Part shown: positions 1-8,967 of the stretch, piece after piece
Numbering within the stretch: the first letter of the stretch is position 1
How the letters are laid out: every line of letters starts with the position of its first letter
Assembly (NCBI GenBank): GCA_902619595.1
Contig: CACNFE010000004.1
Location: 21,483-85,482, forward strand
Reading direction: 5' to 3'
Length of the DNA: 64,000 nt
DNA from: an uncultured Pelagibacteraceae bacterium
Lineage (GTDB): Bacteria > Pseudomonadota > Alphaproteobacteria > Pelagibacterales > Pelagibacteraceae
The notes under the pieces: model-generated
Seen by the model: the letters and a program-made list of their open reading frames with translations, nothing else
Told to the model about the DNA's origin: nothing
The model's database searches: none
Translations under genes and position numbers: made by a program

Positions 1-2
1 AG

Positions 3-1361
3 GTGAAATCTAATATCGATAAAATTATTCAATTATTAAACTCTAACAATAGTTCTGAAGCATTAGTTGTGCTTGAAACATGCAAAACAACTTTAAATTT
101 TCTAGTACAAACTATTAATGAAAATGACGACCATAAAAAAATATCAGATATAAGCTCAAAAAACGAAACAATAAAAAAACTTCAAGAAGTTTACGCAGAT
201 ATTTATAGTAAAAATCAAAATCTTAAAAAAGAATCCATCAAGAGAAGTGAAAGAGTTAAAACTATTGATAAAGAAATTGATAGCTGGAGAAATCTTTTAA
301 AAAATTCGGAAAAAATGGTTCAAGAATTGAGAGAGAGAAAAAATAAATTAAATTTTAAATTTACTGAACTAGAAAAACAACCCCAAACACAAGCAGAAAA
401 AAAGGGACAAATTTCTGAAAACCTAAGATTATCCGAAAATGAAAAAAGTGAGAATGAAACTTTAATTGAGGAAATTGATAAAAAAATTAATGATCTCAGA
501 GAGGAATTGGATAAAGTTAAAGAAAGCTCAATTGAAATAAGAGAAAGAAAAGCAAGTTCTGGTGCAACAATTGAAGGACTAAATAAAAGAAGAAATGATT
601 TATTAGAAAGAATAGATACTGAGCTAAACTTAAACGAAAATAATATTCTTGAATATTCTAATTTAGATAAAGAGGAAGAATTTCCTGATGCCGTTTCTCA
701 GGAAGAAATGCTCGATGAAAAAAAACGGGAAAGGGAAAAACTTGGATCAGTAAATTTAAGAGCAGATGAGGAAACAACAAAATATGAGACTGAAATTAAA
801 AAAATGGAAACAGATAGACAAGACCTTGTTCAAGCAATTACAAAGCTGAAAGAAAGCATAAATGAACTTAATCAAAAAGGTCGAGAACGACTTCTTGAGG
901 CATTTGAGAGAGTGAATAGAAAATTTAATGAAGTTTACACAAAACTTTTTAACGGAGGCAATGCGAAGCTTGAGCTAGTAGACTCTGATGATCCGTTAGA
1001 TGCAGGTTTGGAAATGCTAGTTAGTCCTCCTGGAAAAAGGCTTCAATCGATAACACTTTTATCAGGAGGTGAGCAAGCATTGACCGCACTATCTCTAATA
1101 TTCGCAGTTTTTTTATCTAACCCTTCCCCTATATGTGTCTTGGACGAAGTTGATGCTCCACTTGATGATGCCAATGTAACAAGATTCTGCAATTTATTAG
1201 ATGAATTAACAAAAATAACTCAGACACGGTTTATAATAGTAACACACCATGCATTAACAATGTCAAAGATGAATAAGCTATATGGAGTTACTATGCCTGA
1301 AAAAGGAATAAGTCAGTTAGTTGCTGTTGATCTTCAAAAAGCAGAGAGCATGGTTGCTTGA
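3..1361 (+). CDS. smc: Chromosome partition protein Smc, C-terminal part (5' truncated by window)
   Basis: This is the C-terminal half of an SMC ATPase, which forms the DNA-bridging ring that helps organise and segregate the chromosome. About 300 residues of charged heptad-rich coiled coil are followed by the head: ABC signature 'LSGGEQALTALSLIFA' and Walker B 'ICVLDEVDAPLDD', then 'FIIVTHH'. The N-terminal Walker A head and hinge are missing, so the gene begins left of the window; the GTG at base 3 is simply the first in-frame start-like codon, not a real start. It ends 9 bp before atpI. Identification as an SMC is firm; the exact start is not visible. Confidence 0.93.
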   Translation: MKSNIDKIIQLLNSNNSSEALVVLETCKTTLNFLVQTINENDDHKKISDISSKNETIKKLQEVYADIYSKNQNLKKESIKRSERVKTIDKEIDSWRNLLKNSEKMVQELRERKNKLNFKFTELEKQPQTQAEKKGQISENLRLSENEKSENETLIEEIDKKINDLREELDKVKESSIEIRERKASSGATIEGLNKRRNDLLERIDTELNLNENNILEYSNLDKEEEFPDAVSQEEMLDEKKREREKLGSVNLRADEETTKYETEIKKMETDRQDLVQAITKLKESINELNQKGRERLLEAFERVNRKFNEVYTKLFNGGNAKLELVDSDDPLDAGLEMLVSPPGKRLQSITLLSGGEQALTALSLIFAVFLSNPSPICVLDEVDAPLDDANVTRFCNLLDELTKITQTRFIIVTHHALTMSKMNKLYGVTMPEKGISQLVAVDLQKAESMVA

Positions 1362-1370
1362 TTAAGAAAA

Positions 1371-1649
1371 ATGTCTGATAAAAAATTTAAAACTCGCCTT
1401 GAAATTGCAAAAAATAAAATAACAAGAAAAAGTGACGAAAATACTGGAAATAAATCCTCAGTTTTAGGTATGGCTTTTAAAATGAGCACCGAATTTGTGG
1501 CCGCAGTAGCAGTAGGGACTATTATTGGGTTTATTTTTGACAATTGGTTTGGTACTAAACCTTGGTTAATTTTAATATTTTTTTTTGTTGGTGTTGTGGC
1601 GGGAATTATGAACGTGATAAAATCTGCAAAAAACATGCAAATAAAGTAA
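1371..1649 (+). CDS. atpI: ATP synthase F0 accessory protein AtpI
   Basis: A 92-residue protein with a basic N terminus and two hydrophobic segments (about residues 38-57 and 63-84), separated by 'FDNWFGTKPW'. This matches the AtpI/Gene1 family, which precedes F0 genes and is thought to help c-ring assembly or Mg2+ handling. It lies 9 bp after smc and 4 bp before atpB, in the usual first place of an F0 operon. Assignment comes from size, topology, the GxxxGxxxDxWFGT-like segment and position. The antisense ORF over it is a shadow. Confidence 0.85.
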   Translation: MSDKKFKTRLEIAKNKITRKSDENTGNKSSVLGMAFKMSTEFVAAVAVGTIIGFIFDNWFGTKPWLILIFFFVGVVAGIMNVIKSAKNMQIK

Positions 1650-1653
1650 ACTT

Positions 1654-2388
1654 ATGGCAGCAAATCCAATGACACAATTCGAGGTTTATCGAATTGGACC
1701 TGAAATAAAAATCAATCAAATAGATATATCTTTTACTAACGCTAGCTTGTTCATGATTATAAGTGCTTTGAGCATATTATTAATTTTTAATTTAGGCTCC
1801 TCAAAAAAAAATATTATTCCAACCAAAATTCAACTTCTTGCAGAGCTTAGTTATAGTTTTATATCAAAAATGATAAGTGATACTGCTGGTAATAAAGGAA
1901 AACCATATTTTAACCTAATATTCTCTTTATTCATGTTCGTTCTTTTTTGTAATATGTTTGGCATGTTGCCCTACTCGTTTACTGTAACGAGCCATATAAT
2001 CGTAACTTTTTTTCTTGCAGCATTAATTTTTATTGGGGTCACTGTTATTGGGTTTATAAAACATGGTTTTGGATATTTAAAACTGTTTGTGCCGAGTGGA
2101 GTCCCGTTAGTTCTTTTGCCATTAATAGTAGTTATTGAAATTATATCATATCTTAGCAGGCCTATAAGCTTATCGGTTCGTTTATTTGCAAATATGATGG
2201 CTGGTCATACAATGATGAAGGTTTTTGGAAGTTTCGTAATAAGCCTTGGAATAGTTGGTGGTTGGCTTCCACTAAGTTTTTCGGTTGCCTTAACAGGTTT
2301 GGAGATATTAGTTGCTTTTCTTCAGGCTTATGTTTTTGCAATTTTAACATGCATATATTTAAATGATGCATTAAATTTACACCATTAA
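1654..2388 (+). CDS. atpB: ATP synthase F0 subunit a
   Basis: Subunit a (244 aa) forms the proton half-channels beside the c-ring. Several hydrophobic helices are evident. The conserved helix 'LSVRLFANMMAGH' carries the essential arginine (here R176, equivalent to E. coli R210) that faces the c-subunit carboxylate. The C-terminal 'LEILVAFLQAYVFAIL' helix is also typical. It starts 4 bp after atpI and is followed 14 bp later by atpE, whose start has a strong ribosome-binding site. Length and motifs are normal for the family. Confidence 0.97.
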   Translation: MAANPMTQFEVYRIGPEIKINQIDISFTNASLFMIISALSILLIFNLGSSKKNIIPTKIQLLAELSYSFISKMISDTAGNKGKPYFNLIFSLFMFVLFCNMFGMLPYSFTVTSHIIVTFFLAALIFIGVTVIGFIKHGFGYLKLFVPSGVPLVLLPLIVVIEIISYLSRPISLSVRLFANMMAGHTMMKVFGSFVISLGIVGGWLPLSFSVALTGLEILVAFLQAYVFAILTCIYLNDALNLHH

Positions 2389-2402
2389 CAATAGGAGGAA
2401 TA

Positions 2403-2630
2403 ATGGAACTAGAAGCAGCAAAAATGATTGGCGCAGGATTGGCAGCCATTGCTCTTGCAGGTGCAGGGGTAGGTATAGGAATTATTTTTGGTAATTACCT
2501 ATCAGGCGCTATGAGAAATCCATCCGCAGCTCAAAAGCAATTTCCTAACTTACTTTTAGGGTTTGCATTAGCTGAAGCTACAGGATTGTTTGGATTAGTA
2601 GTTGCGTTGATAATTTTATTTGCATTTTAA
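2403..2630 (+). CDS. atpE: ATP synthase F0 subunit c
   Basis: A 75-residue hairpin protein that forms the rotor ring. Helix 1 is glycine-rich ('GAGVGIGIIFG'), the polar loop has the 'RNP' turn (residues 38-40), and helix 2 has the ion-carrying carboxylate E58 in 'LAEATGLFG'. I see no extra polar residues suggesting a Na+ site, so H+ coupling is likely. The start is preceded by 'AGGAGGAAT', one of the strongest ribosome-binding sites in the window, which fits the high copy number needed for subunit c. Confidence 0.97.
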   Translation: MELEAAKMIGAGLAAIALAGAGVGIGIIFGNYLSGAMRNPSAAQKQFPNLLLGFALAEATGLFGLVVALIILFAF

Positions 2631-2633
2631 TTA

Positions 2634-3224
2634 ATGTTAAAAAAAATTATTTTTTTTAATTTACTATTTAGCACTTTTATTATTCAGATTTCTAAAAGTG
2701 CTGAGAGTGAAGGTATGCCTCAGCTAAATCCTGAATTTTGGATTTCTCAAATTTTTTGGTTGATCATTTCGTTTGGAATTTTATTCATAGTACTATCAAA
2801 ATTTATTCTTCCAAAAATAAGAAACAATATTGAGCTTAGAAAGTCTGAGATACTAGATAATATTGAGACTGCTGAAAAAAAGAAAACTGAGGCTGAAAAT
2901 ACATTAAAAAACTATGATGAGCTAATAAGAAAAAGTAAAAATGAGGCCAAAAATTATTTTAATGATGCAAGAAAAAAAATAATTGAAGATATAGAAAAAA
3001 AAAAGCAGGCATTAGATAAAGAAATAAATATCGAGATTAAAAAAGCTGAGGCTGAAGTTGCCGAATTAGTAAATAAAGCTCCAGAAAAAATCCAGAAAAT
3101 TGCAATCGAAACATCCTCTGATCTTATTCGCCAATTAATTGGTGAAGAGGTTAACAATAGTAGCATATCTGCCATTGTCGATGATCTATATAAGAAAAAT
3201 AAAGGTAAGTATTATGGCAATTGA
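2634..3224 (+). CDS. atpG: ATP synthase F0 subunit b'
   Basis: One of two peripheral-stalk subunits (196 aa). It opens with a hydrophobic, signal-like segment (about residues 4-20), then 'NPEFWISQIFWLIISFGIL' as the membrane anchor, then a long charged helix rich in Lys, Glu and Ala. Alphaproteobacteria and cyanobacteria carry two different b-type subunits (b and b') side by side, as here. It starts 3 bp after atpE and overlaps the next gene by 11 bp. The symbol atpG (also written atpF2 or atpX) varies between annotations. Confidence 0.9.
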   Translation: MLKKIIFFNLLFSTFIIQISKSAESEGMPQLNPEFWISQIFWLIISFGILFIVLSKFILPKIRNNIELRKSEILDNIETAEKKKTEAENTLKNYDELIRKSKNEAKNYFNDARKKIIEDIEKKKQALDKEINIEIKKAEAEVAELVNKAPEKIQKIAIETSSDLIRQLIGEEVNNSSISAIVDDLYKKNKGKYYGN

Positions 3225-3711
3225 TGCAACATTTTGGGTAGCAGTATCGTTTATAATTTTCATTCTAGCTTTAGTTTATTTAAAAGTTCCAAGTAAAATA
3301 AATGAAACTTTAAGCAAAATGATTTTGGATATTAAGAATGAAATCGACGAGAGTGAAAAACTTCGTAATGAATCAAAGTTATTATTAAATAACGCTCAGA
3401 GTAAACTTGAGCAAGCAAAAATAGAAACTAAAAAAATTCAAGAACAAGCTAAAAAGGATAGTGAAAATTTAATTTTAGAAATGAATGATAAATTTCATAA
3501 ATCAGCTGAAATCAAAAAAAATTTAGCGCAAACAAAAATCTCGCAAATGAAAAATCAAGCTTTAAAAGATATTAAAAATACATCAGTAAAAATAGCTGTG
3601 GACTCAGTAAAAAAAATTCTTTCAACTTCTGTTGACCAGTCCAAGTTAGACAATTTATTTGATAAAAATTTAGAGGAAAGCAAGGAACTTCTAAAAAAAA
3701 TTAATTCTTAA
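3214..3711 (+). CDS. atpF: ATP synthase F0 subunit b
   Basis: The second peripheral-stalk subunit. The ORF track starts at 3139, but the protein begins properly at the ATG at 3214 ('MAIDATFWVAVSFIIFILAL'), where the membrane anchor starts. The 25 residues upstream are out-of-frame reading of b'. The resulting 165-residue protein has one N-terminal transmembrane helix and a long charged coiled coil, the usual b architecture. It overlaps b' by 11 bp, suggesting translational coupling. The F1 genes are not in the window, consistent with the split F0/F1 operons of alphaproteobacteria. Confidence 0.92.
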   Translation: MAIDATFWVAVSFIIFILALVYLKVPSKINETLSKMILDIKNEIDESEKLRNESKLLLNNAQSKLEQAKIETKKIQEQAKKDSENLILEMNDKFHKSAEIKKNLAQTKISQMKNQALKDIKNTSVKIAVDSVKKILSTSVDQSKLDNLFDKNLEESKELLKKINS

Positions 3712-3755
3712 AGATAATTTCGTTACTTTTTTAAAAAATAATATAAATTACAATA

Positions 3756-5216
3756 ATGAATTCAATTGTAATTGGTTCTGGTTTTGGTGGTTTAGCTGCT
3801 GCTCTCCGCCTTAAAGCTAAAGACCATAAAGTAACTTTAGTTGAAAAACACCAAGATCTTGGAGGAAGAGCAAGGGTTTTCAAAAGAAATGGATTTACTT
3901 ACGACGGCGGCCCTACTGTAATTACTGCTCCATATTTAATAAATGAATTATTTGAATTATTCAAAAAAGACCCAAAAAATTATATTGAATTATCTCCTCT
4001 CAATACTTGGTATCAATTTGTTTTTGAAGACAATTCAAAGTTTAATTACTCAGGTAATGAAACTGAAATGAAGAGTCAAATTGAGAAAATTAGTAAACAG
4101 GATGTTAGGGGATACGAAAACTTGGTTAGTTTTACAAAAAAGATTTTTGATAAAGGATTTACAGAACTTGCAGATGTACCTTTTGATAAACCTTTTGTTA
4201 TGATGAAGCAACTACCTGCTCTACTAAAACTTAAAAGTTATAAATCAGTTTATTCTCTAGTCTCCTCGTATATTAAAAATGAAAAATTGAGGAGAATGCT
4301 AAGTATGCATCCTCTTTTAGTTGGAGGAAATCCTTTCACGACAACATCTATTTATGGATTAATTTTATATTTAGAAAAAAAATGGGGGATACATTACTCT
4401 ATGGGTGGTACTGGAAATATAGTAAAGGGTTTGGAAAAGTTAATGACTGAAGAAGGTATTCAAATAATTAAAGGTCACGAAGTTAAAAAAATTATCTCAA
4501 ATGGTAATAAAATAACCGGTATAGAGTTAGATGATAAAACTAATATCAAAGCAGATAATGTTATATGCAACGCAGACCCACCAGCAGTTTATGAAAAAAT
4601 GTTAAATGGAAATGCCAGTAAGTCTATTTTATTTCAATGGAAAAAAAGAAGAATGGAATATTCAATGGGTCTCTTTGTTTACTATTTTGGAACAAAAATA
4701 AAATATGAAAACATAGAACATCATACAATAAAATTCGGTAATAAATATAAAGAGCATCTTGATGATATATTTGAAAATAAAAAATTGAATGATGATATTA
4801 GTTATTATCTTCATAGACCATCTGCGACTGATAAATCTATGGCTCCTGATGGAAAAGATTGTTTTTATGTCTTGGTCCCTGTGCCTAATAACCAGTCAAA
4901 AATTAATTGGTCTACAGAGGGTGAGAAAATGAAAAATTTAGTAATTAATAAAATGGAAAAAGATTTAATGCCAAACTTAAAAAAGAACATTGTTGAAGAT
5001 TTTTATTTGACACCTGATTACTTCGAGAATGATCTTAATACTAAATATGGCTCCGGTTTTTCAATTCAACCAAAATTTTCGCAATCAGCTTATTTTAGAT
5101 TTCATAATAAATCTGAGATATATGATGGACTTTATTTTGTAGGAGCGGGAACTCATCCAGGAGCTGGTGTGCCAGGAGTTTTATCTTCGGCTAAAGTTTT
5201 AGACAAAATTCTCTGA
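3756..5216 (+). CDS. crtI: Phytoene desaturase (CrtI type)
   Basis: A 486-residue FAD-dependent desaturase converting phytoene to lycopene. The N terminus has the dinucleotide fold 'VIGSGFGGLAAALRLKAKDH' followed by 'LVEKHQDLGGRARVF'. The C terminus has the carotenoid-desaturase signature 'GLYFVGAGTHPGAGVPGVL'. It is the first gene of the retinal operon, 44 bp after atpF; its stop overlaps the crtB start by one base. Length matches bacterial CrtI. Confidence 0.95.
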   Translation: MNSIVIGSGFGGLAAALRLKAKDHKVTLVEKHQDLGGRARVFKRNGFTYDGGPTVITAPYLINELFELFKKDPKNYIELSPLNTWYQFVFEDNSKFNYSGNETEMKSQIEKISKQDVRGYENLVSFTKKIFDKGFTELADVPFDKPFVMMKQLPALLKLKSYKSVYSLVSSYIKNEKLRRMLSMHPLLVGGNPFTTTSIYGLILYLEKKWGIHYSMGGTGNIVKGLEKLMTEEGIQIIKGHEVKKIISNGNKITGIELDDKTNIKADNVICNADPPAVYEKMLNGNASKSILFQWKKRRMEYSMGLFVYYFGTKIKYENIEHHTIKFGNKYKEHLDDIFENKKLNDDISYYLHRPSATDKSMAPDGKDCFYVLVPVPNNQSKINWSTEGEKMKNLVINKMEKDLMPNLKKNIVEDFYLTPDYFENDLNTKYGSGFSIQPKFSQSAYFRFHNKSEIYDGLYFVGAGTHPGAGVPGVLSSAKVLDKIL

Positions 5217-6064
5217 TGTCCCAAAATCTATTATCAATTTATGCAAAATCTTTTAATTGGGCTGGTTTTTTTTTACCTAAAAAAACTTATAGACAATGCT
5301 CTGATTTATATGATTTTTGTAGAACCTTAGACGATATAGCTGACAAAAACCAAGATTTACAAATAAAAAGGAAATTATTTAATGATTTTAAACAAGATTT
5401 TATAAATAAGAATTTAAACAATAAAAATATTAATAAAATTTATGAACTGAGTAATAATTTTAATATTTCCAGTAAAATAATATTAGATTTATTTGATGGA
5501 GTTGAGTCAGATTTAAAAGATAGTGTAAAATTAAAAACAAATAATGAATTAATTATATATTCATATCAAGTTGCGGGCACTGTAGGTCTAATGATGGCTA
5601 AAATACTAAATGTTAAATCAAAGGATTCACTTAGATCAGCAATAGATCTAGGTATTGCAATGCAGCTAACAAATATTGCAAGAGATGTAATTGAAGATGG
5701 CAATCGAAACAGAAAGTATATAAACCTCGATTTTGATAATATTAGGGAAACATTAAAACTCGCTGATATTTTTTATGAAAGTTCATTCAAATCTATAAAT
5801 AAAATTCCATTGAATTGTAGATTTGCAATTATTGTTGCAAGAAGAGTATATAGGCAGATAGGAAATGAAATTCTTAAAAAGAAAAATATAGAAAATTATA
5901 AAAATTCAGGAAAAATTTATGTATCTAATTTAGGTAAACTAAATCAAACTATTTTGAGTATTTTAGACTTTATTAGACTACTATTTATTAAATCAGACGA
6001 GCATTTACGAAAAAGTGAACATAATATAATTAATGATAAAATAAATTTAGATGAAAGATTTTGA
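5216..6064 (+). CDS. crtB: Phytoene synthase
   Basis: Condenses two geranylgeranyl diphosphates into phytoene. The two aspartate-rich Mg2+/diphosphate motifs of the squalene/phytoene synthase family are present: 'RTLDDIADK' and 'NIARDVIEDG'. At 282 aa it is a typical bacterial size. It is translationally coupled to crtI (TGATG junction) and overlaps crtY by 14 bp. The GGPP synthase (crtE) that supplies its substrate is not next to it and must be elsewhere. Confidence 0.95.
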   Translation: MSQNLLSIYAKSFNWAGFFLPKKTYRQCSDLYDFCRTLDDIADKNQDLQIKRKLFNDFKQDFINKNLNNKNINKIYELSNNFNISSKIILDLFDGVESDLKDSVKLKTNNELIIYSYQVAGTVGLMMAKILNVKSKDSLRSAIDLGIAMQLTNIARDVIEDGNRNRKYINLDFDNIRETLKLADIFYESSFKSINKIPLNCRFAIIVARRVYRQIGNEILKKKNIENYKNSGKIYVSNLGKLNQTILSILDFIRLLFIKSDEHLRKSEHNIINDKINLDERF

Positions 6065-7118
6065 TTACATAATAATTGGTGGGGGTTGTGCCGGTTTATC
6101 GTTAGCCCATGAGCTCAATTTATATAAAAAATTTGAAAATAGGACATTGGCAATTATTGAACCAAGAGAGGAATATAAGAGGGATAAAACTTGGTCTTTT
6201 TGGAAAGTTATAGATCATAATTTTGACGATTGTGTTAAAAGGAGTTGGGACAATTTTACCATAAATTCCAAATACGAAACACAACATTTGCAATGTAATG
6301 ATTTTCCGTATCAAAGTATAGATAGTGGTTTATTTTACTCTAAAATCATTAATGAATTAAAAAAAAATAAAAATATAAGTTTTTTTAAAGATATTAAGGA
6401 AATAAATATAAACAACTCTTTTATTTTTAATAGTGTTCCAACAATTAATAAAAGTATAGAAAATCTTTGGCAACATTTTTGTGGTGTAGAGATACAAACA
6501 AAAAATGATATTTTTGATAATAAGATTATAAATTTGATGGATTTTAATTGCGATCAAAGAAATAGTGTACATTTCTTCTATACACTTCCATTTGAAAAAA
6601 ATAAAGCACTTATAGAGACTACTTGGTTATCAAATATGACTGACGACTCAATCATGGATTATGACGAACAAATAAAAGAATATATAGAGCAAAATTTAAA
6701 AATAAAAAATTATGATATTATTTTTAAAGAACAAGGTGCAATTCCATTATTTACACCAAAAAATATAAATGAAAAAAATAAAATTAATATCGGTACTGCT
6801 GGTGGTATGACACGATTAAGTACTGGCTATACATTCCTTAATATACAAGAGCATAGTAAGTATATAAGAGAAAACTTTGATAATTTAAAAAAACTTAAAA
6901 ATTTTAAAATTCAAAGTAAATACAAATTTTTAGATCAGGTTTTTTTAAAAGTTTTAGAGAGAAATCCCAAAATAATGCCAAAGATATTTTGTGATATGTT
7001 TAAGGTTAAAGCTAATACTGTGATAAAATTTTTATCCAATAAAAGTAATTTTATTGAGGATATATCAATTATTTTAAAAATGCCAAAATCAACTTTTATA
7101 AAAGCGTTATTCTACTAA
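6051..7118 (+). CDS. crtY: Lycopene beta-cyclase (CrtY type)
   Basis: Converts lycopene to beta-carotene. The N terminus has 'DYIIIGGGCAGLSLAHEL', a flavin-binding fold, followed by 'YKRDKTWSFWK', a hallmark of CrtY cyclases. Further 'GTAGGMTRLSTGYTF' matches the family's 'GxxGGxxxPxTGYS'-like segment, with R in place of the usual P. At 355 aa it is slightly short. It overlaps crtB by 14 bp and abuts blh with no spacer. The position between crtB and blh makes the role clear. Confidence 0.92.
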   Translation: MKDFDYIIIGGGCAGLSLAHELNLYKKFENRTLAIIEPREEYKRDKTWSFWKVIDHNFDDCVKRSWDNFTINSKYETQHLQCNDFPYQSIDSGLFYSKIINELKKNKNISFFKDIKEININNSFIFNSVPTINKSIENLWQHFCGVEIQTKNDIFDNKIINLMDFNCDQRNSVHFFYTLPFEKNKALIETTWLSNMTDDSIMDYDEQIKEYIEQNLKIKNYDIIFKEQGAIPLFTPKNINEKNKINIGTAGGMTRLSTGYTFLNIQEHSKYIRENFDNLKKLKNFKIQSKYKFLDQVFLKVLERNPKIMPKIFCDMFKVKANTVIKFLSNKSNFIEDISIILKMPKSTFIKALFY

Positions 7119-8033
7119 ATGAATTTATTAAAACTTAACAGACAATATTCTATCATTATTTTTTTCTTCAACATATTGGTCATATTCTCAGTTTCAAAGT
7201 TTTTAGAAATAAAAAATATTACAATACCTTATCAAACTGTTATTTGTTTTTTTTTAATATCTATTATTGGAGTTTCTCATGGTGCCCTAGACCATATCAA
7301 AGGCTCTCAGCTAATGAAAATTTATAAAGTAAAAAATAATTTTTATTTTTATTTAGTATATATTTTTCTTTCTCTGTTAGTTATTCTTTGTTGGACAATA
7401 CTACCTTTATTCACTTTGATTATATTTTTATTAGTTGCATCATACCATTTTGGTAAAGAAGATAGTTCAGTCGGACTTATTAATAACAGAAGATTTAATA
7501 ATATTTTATATTTGTTTAAAGGATCTTTAATAGTAGTTGCTCCTTTATTTTTTCACCAAGAAGAGACTTTAAAGATTTTTCAATCTCTTGATGTGGATAT
7601 TATAACTACTAATGAAAATTTAATAATTTTTTTTCTTATAATTAGTTTCTCTGCAAATATAATTTTAATGAGTCAACTAAACTATAATGGTTTTTTATTA
7701 GCAGATTGGTTAACTATTTTATTACTTAATATATTTTTATCTCCACTAGTTGCTTTTACTTTATACTTCTGTTTCTTGCACTCAGTAAGGCACTCTTTTT
7801 CATTAATTTATGAAATTGATAAAAAAAACTTTAAAAATGGAGTTGTGAAATTTATAAAGAAAGCACTGCCCCTAACTGTAATTACCGCAATATTATTTAT
7901 TATCGCTATTTATTTTTTAACTAATTATTATGTTTTAGACGAAGCAATATTAAAAGTAATATTTATTGGTTTGGCGTCCTTGACCTTTCCGCATATATTG
8001 CTCGAATATTTAATTGAAAAAAATGAAAAATAA
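7119..8033 (+). CDS. blh: Beta-carotene 15,15'-dioxygenase, Brp/Blh family
   Basis: An integral membrane enzyme (304 aa) that cleaves beta-carotene into two retinals, the chromophore of proteorhodopsin. Conserved histidines likely to bind iron are visible in 'GVSHGALDHIKG', 'VASYHFGKED' and 'FLHSVRHSFSLI', set among several transmembrane helices. It starts at the base after the crtY stop and overlaps ispH by 11 bp. No rhodopsin gene lies within the window. Confidence 0.93.
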   Translation: MNLLKLNRQYSIIIFFFNILVIFSVSKFLEIKNITIPYQTVICFFLISIIGVSHGALDHIKGSQLMKIYKVKNNFYFYLVYIFLSLLVILCWTILPLFTLIIFLLVASYHFGKEDSSVGLINNRRFNNILYLFKGSLIVVAPLFFHQEETLKIFQSLDVDIITTNENLIIFFLIISFSANIILMSQLNYNGFLLADWLTILLLNIFLSPLVAFTLYFCFLHSVRHSFSLIYEIDKKNFKNGVVKFIKKALPLTVITAILFIIAIYFLTNYYVLDEAILKVIFIGLASLTFPHILLEYLIEKNEK

Positions 8034-8967
8034 AGAAATAAAAATTTTATTAGCAGCTCCAAGAGGTTTTTGCGCAGGAGTAGATCGTGCGATTGAGATA
8101 GTAAAAAAAAGTATAGAAAAATATGGAGCTCCAGTTTATGTAAGACATGAAATAGTTCATAATAAACATGTCGTTGAAAGTTTAAAAAAGATTGGTGCAG
8201 TTTTCGTAGAGGAATTAAACGAAATAAAGGATAAAACGAGACCAGTCATTTTTTCAGCACACGGAGTTCCAAAAGTTGTTCCTGCGGAGGCAAAAGAATT
8301 AAAAATGGATTATATTGATGCAACATGTCCATTAGTTTCTAAGGTTCACAGAGAGGCTGAAAATTTAAATAAAAGTGGATTTCATGTTTTGTTAATTGGT
8401 CATAAAAATCATCCAGAAGTGATTGGTACAATGGGTCAAATTCCAAATGGATCAATAGATTTAATAGAAAATATTGAAGATGTTAATAAATTTGAAATCA
8501 AAGGAAATGGAAAGTTAGCTTATGTTACACAAACTACTTTGTCAGTAGATGACACAAAAGATATAATTAATGCTCTTAAAAAAAAATTTTCAAACATTAA
8601 AGAACCAAAAAAAGAGGATATTTGTTACGCAACAACTAATAGACAAGCTGCAGTAAAAAAAATTGCAAAACTCTGTGATATGTTTTTTGTAATTGGTAGT
8701 AGAAACTCATCTAATTCATTAAGATTAGTTGAGGTTGCAAATAATTCTGGGTGTTCTGATGCAGTTTTAATTCACTCTGAAAGTAGCATACCTTTAGAAA
8801 AAATAACAAAATGCAAAACAATAGGAATTTCATCGGGTGCATCTGCCCCTGAAATTTTAGTTGAAAATTTTATTAAAAAATTAAAAGAACAATTCAGTGT
8901 CAATATCGAAGAAGTAGAGATTATAAAAGAAGATATAACTTTTAAAATTCCCGGAAGATTAAACTAA
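8023..8967 (+). CDS. ispH: 4-hydroxy-3-methylbut-2-enyl diphosphate reductase
   Basis: Last enzyme of the MEP isoprenoid pathway, making IPP and DMAPP with a [4Fe-4S] cluster. The three cluster cysteines lie in 'APRGFCAGVDRAIEIV', 'DATCPLVSKVHREA' and 'DICYATTNRQ'. The active-site segments 'SAHGVP' and 'GISSGASAPE' are also present. The track starts at a TTG at 8014, but the ATG at 8023 gives the normal N terminus (315 aa). Linkage to crtI-B-Y-blh couples precursor supply to carotenoid and retinal synthesis. Confidence 0.95.
   Translation: MKNKEIKILLAAPRGFCAGVDRAIEIVKKSIEKYGAPVYVRHEIVHNKHVVESLKKIGAVFVEELNEIKDKTRPVIFSAHGVPKVVPAEAKELKMDYIDATCPLVSKVHREAENLNKSGFHVLLIGHKNHPEVIGTMGQIPNGSIDLIENIEDVNKFEIKGNGKLAYVTQTTLSVDDTKDIINALKKKFSNIKEPKKEDICYATTNRQAAVKKIAKLCDMFFVIGSRNSSNSLRLVEVANNSGCSDAVLIHSESSIPLEKITKCKTIGISSGASAPEILVENFIKKLKEQFSVNIEEVEIIKEDITFKIPGRLN

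Noticed and set aside
1334-1636. 100-residue minus-strand ORF opposite atpI
   Set aside because: It lies wholly antisense to atpI and the smc end and has no recognisable motif; a shadow ORF.
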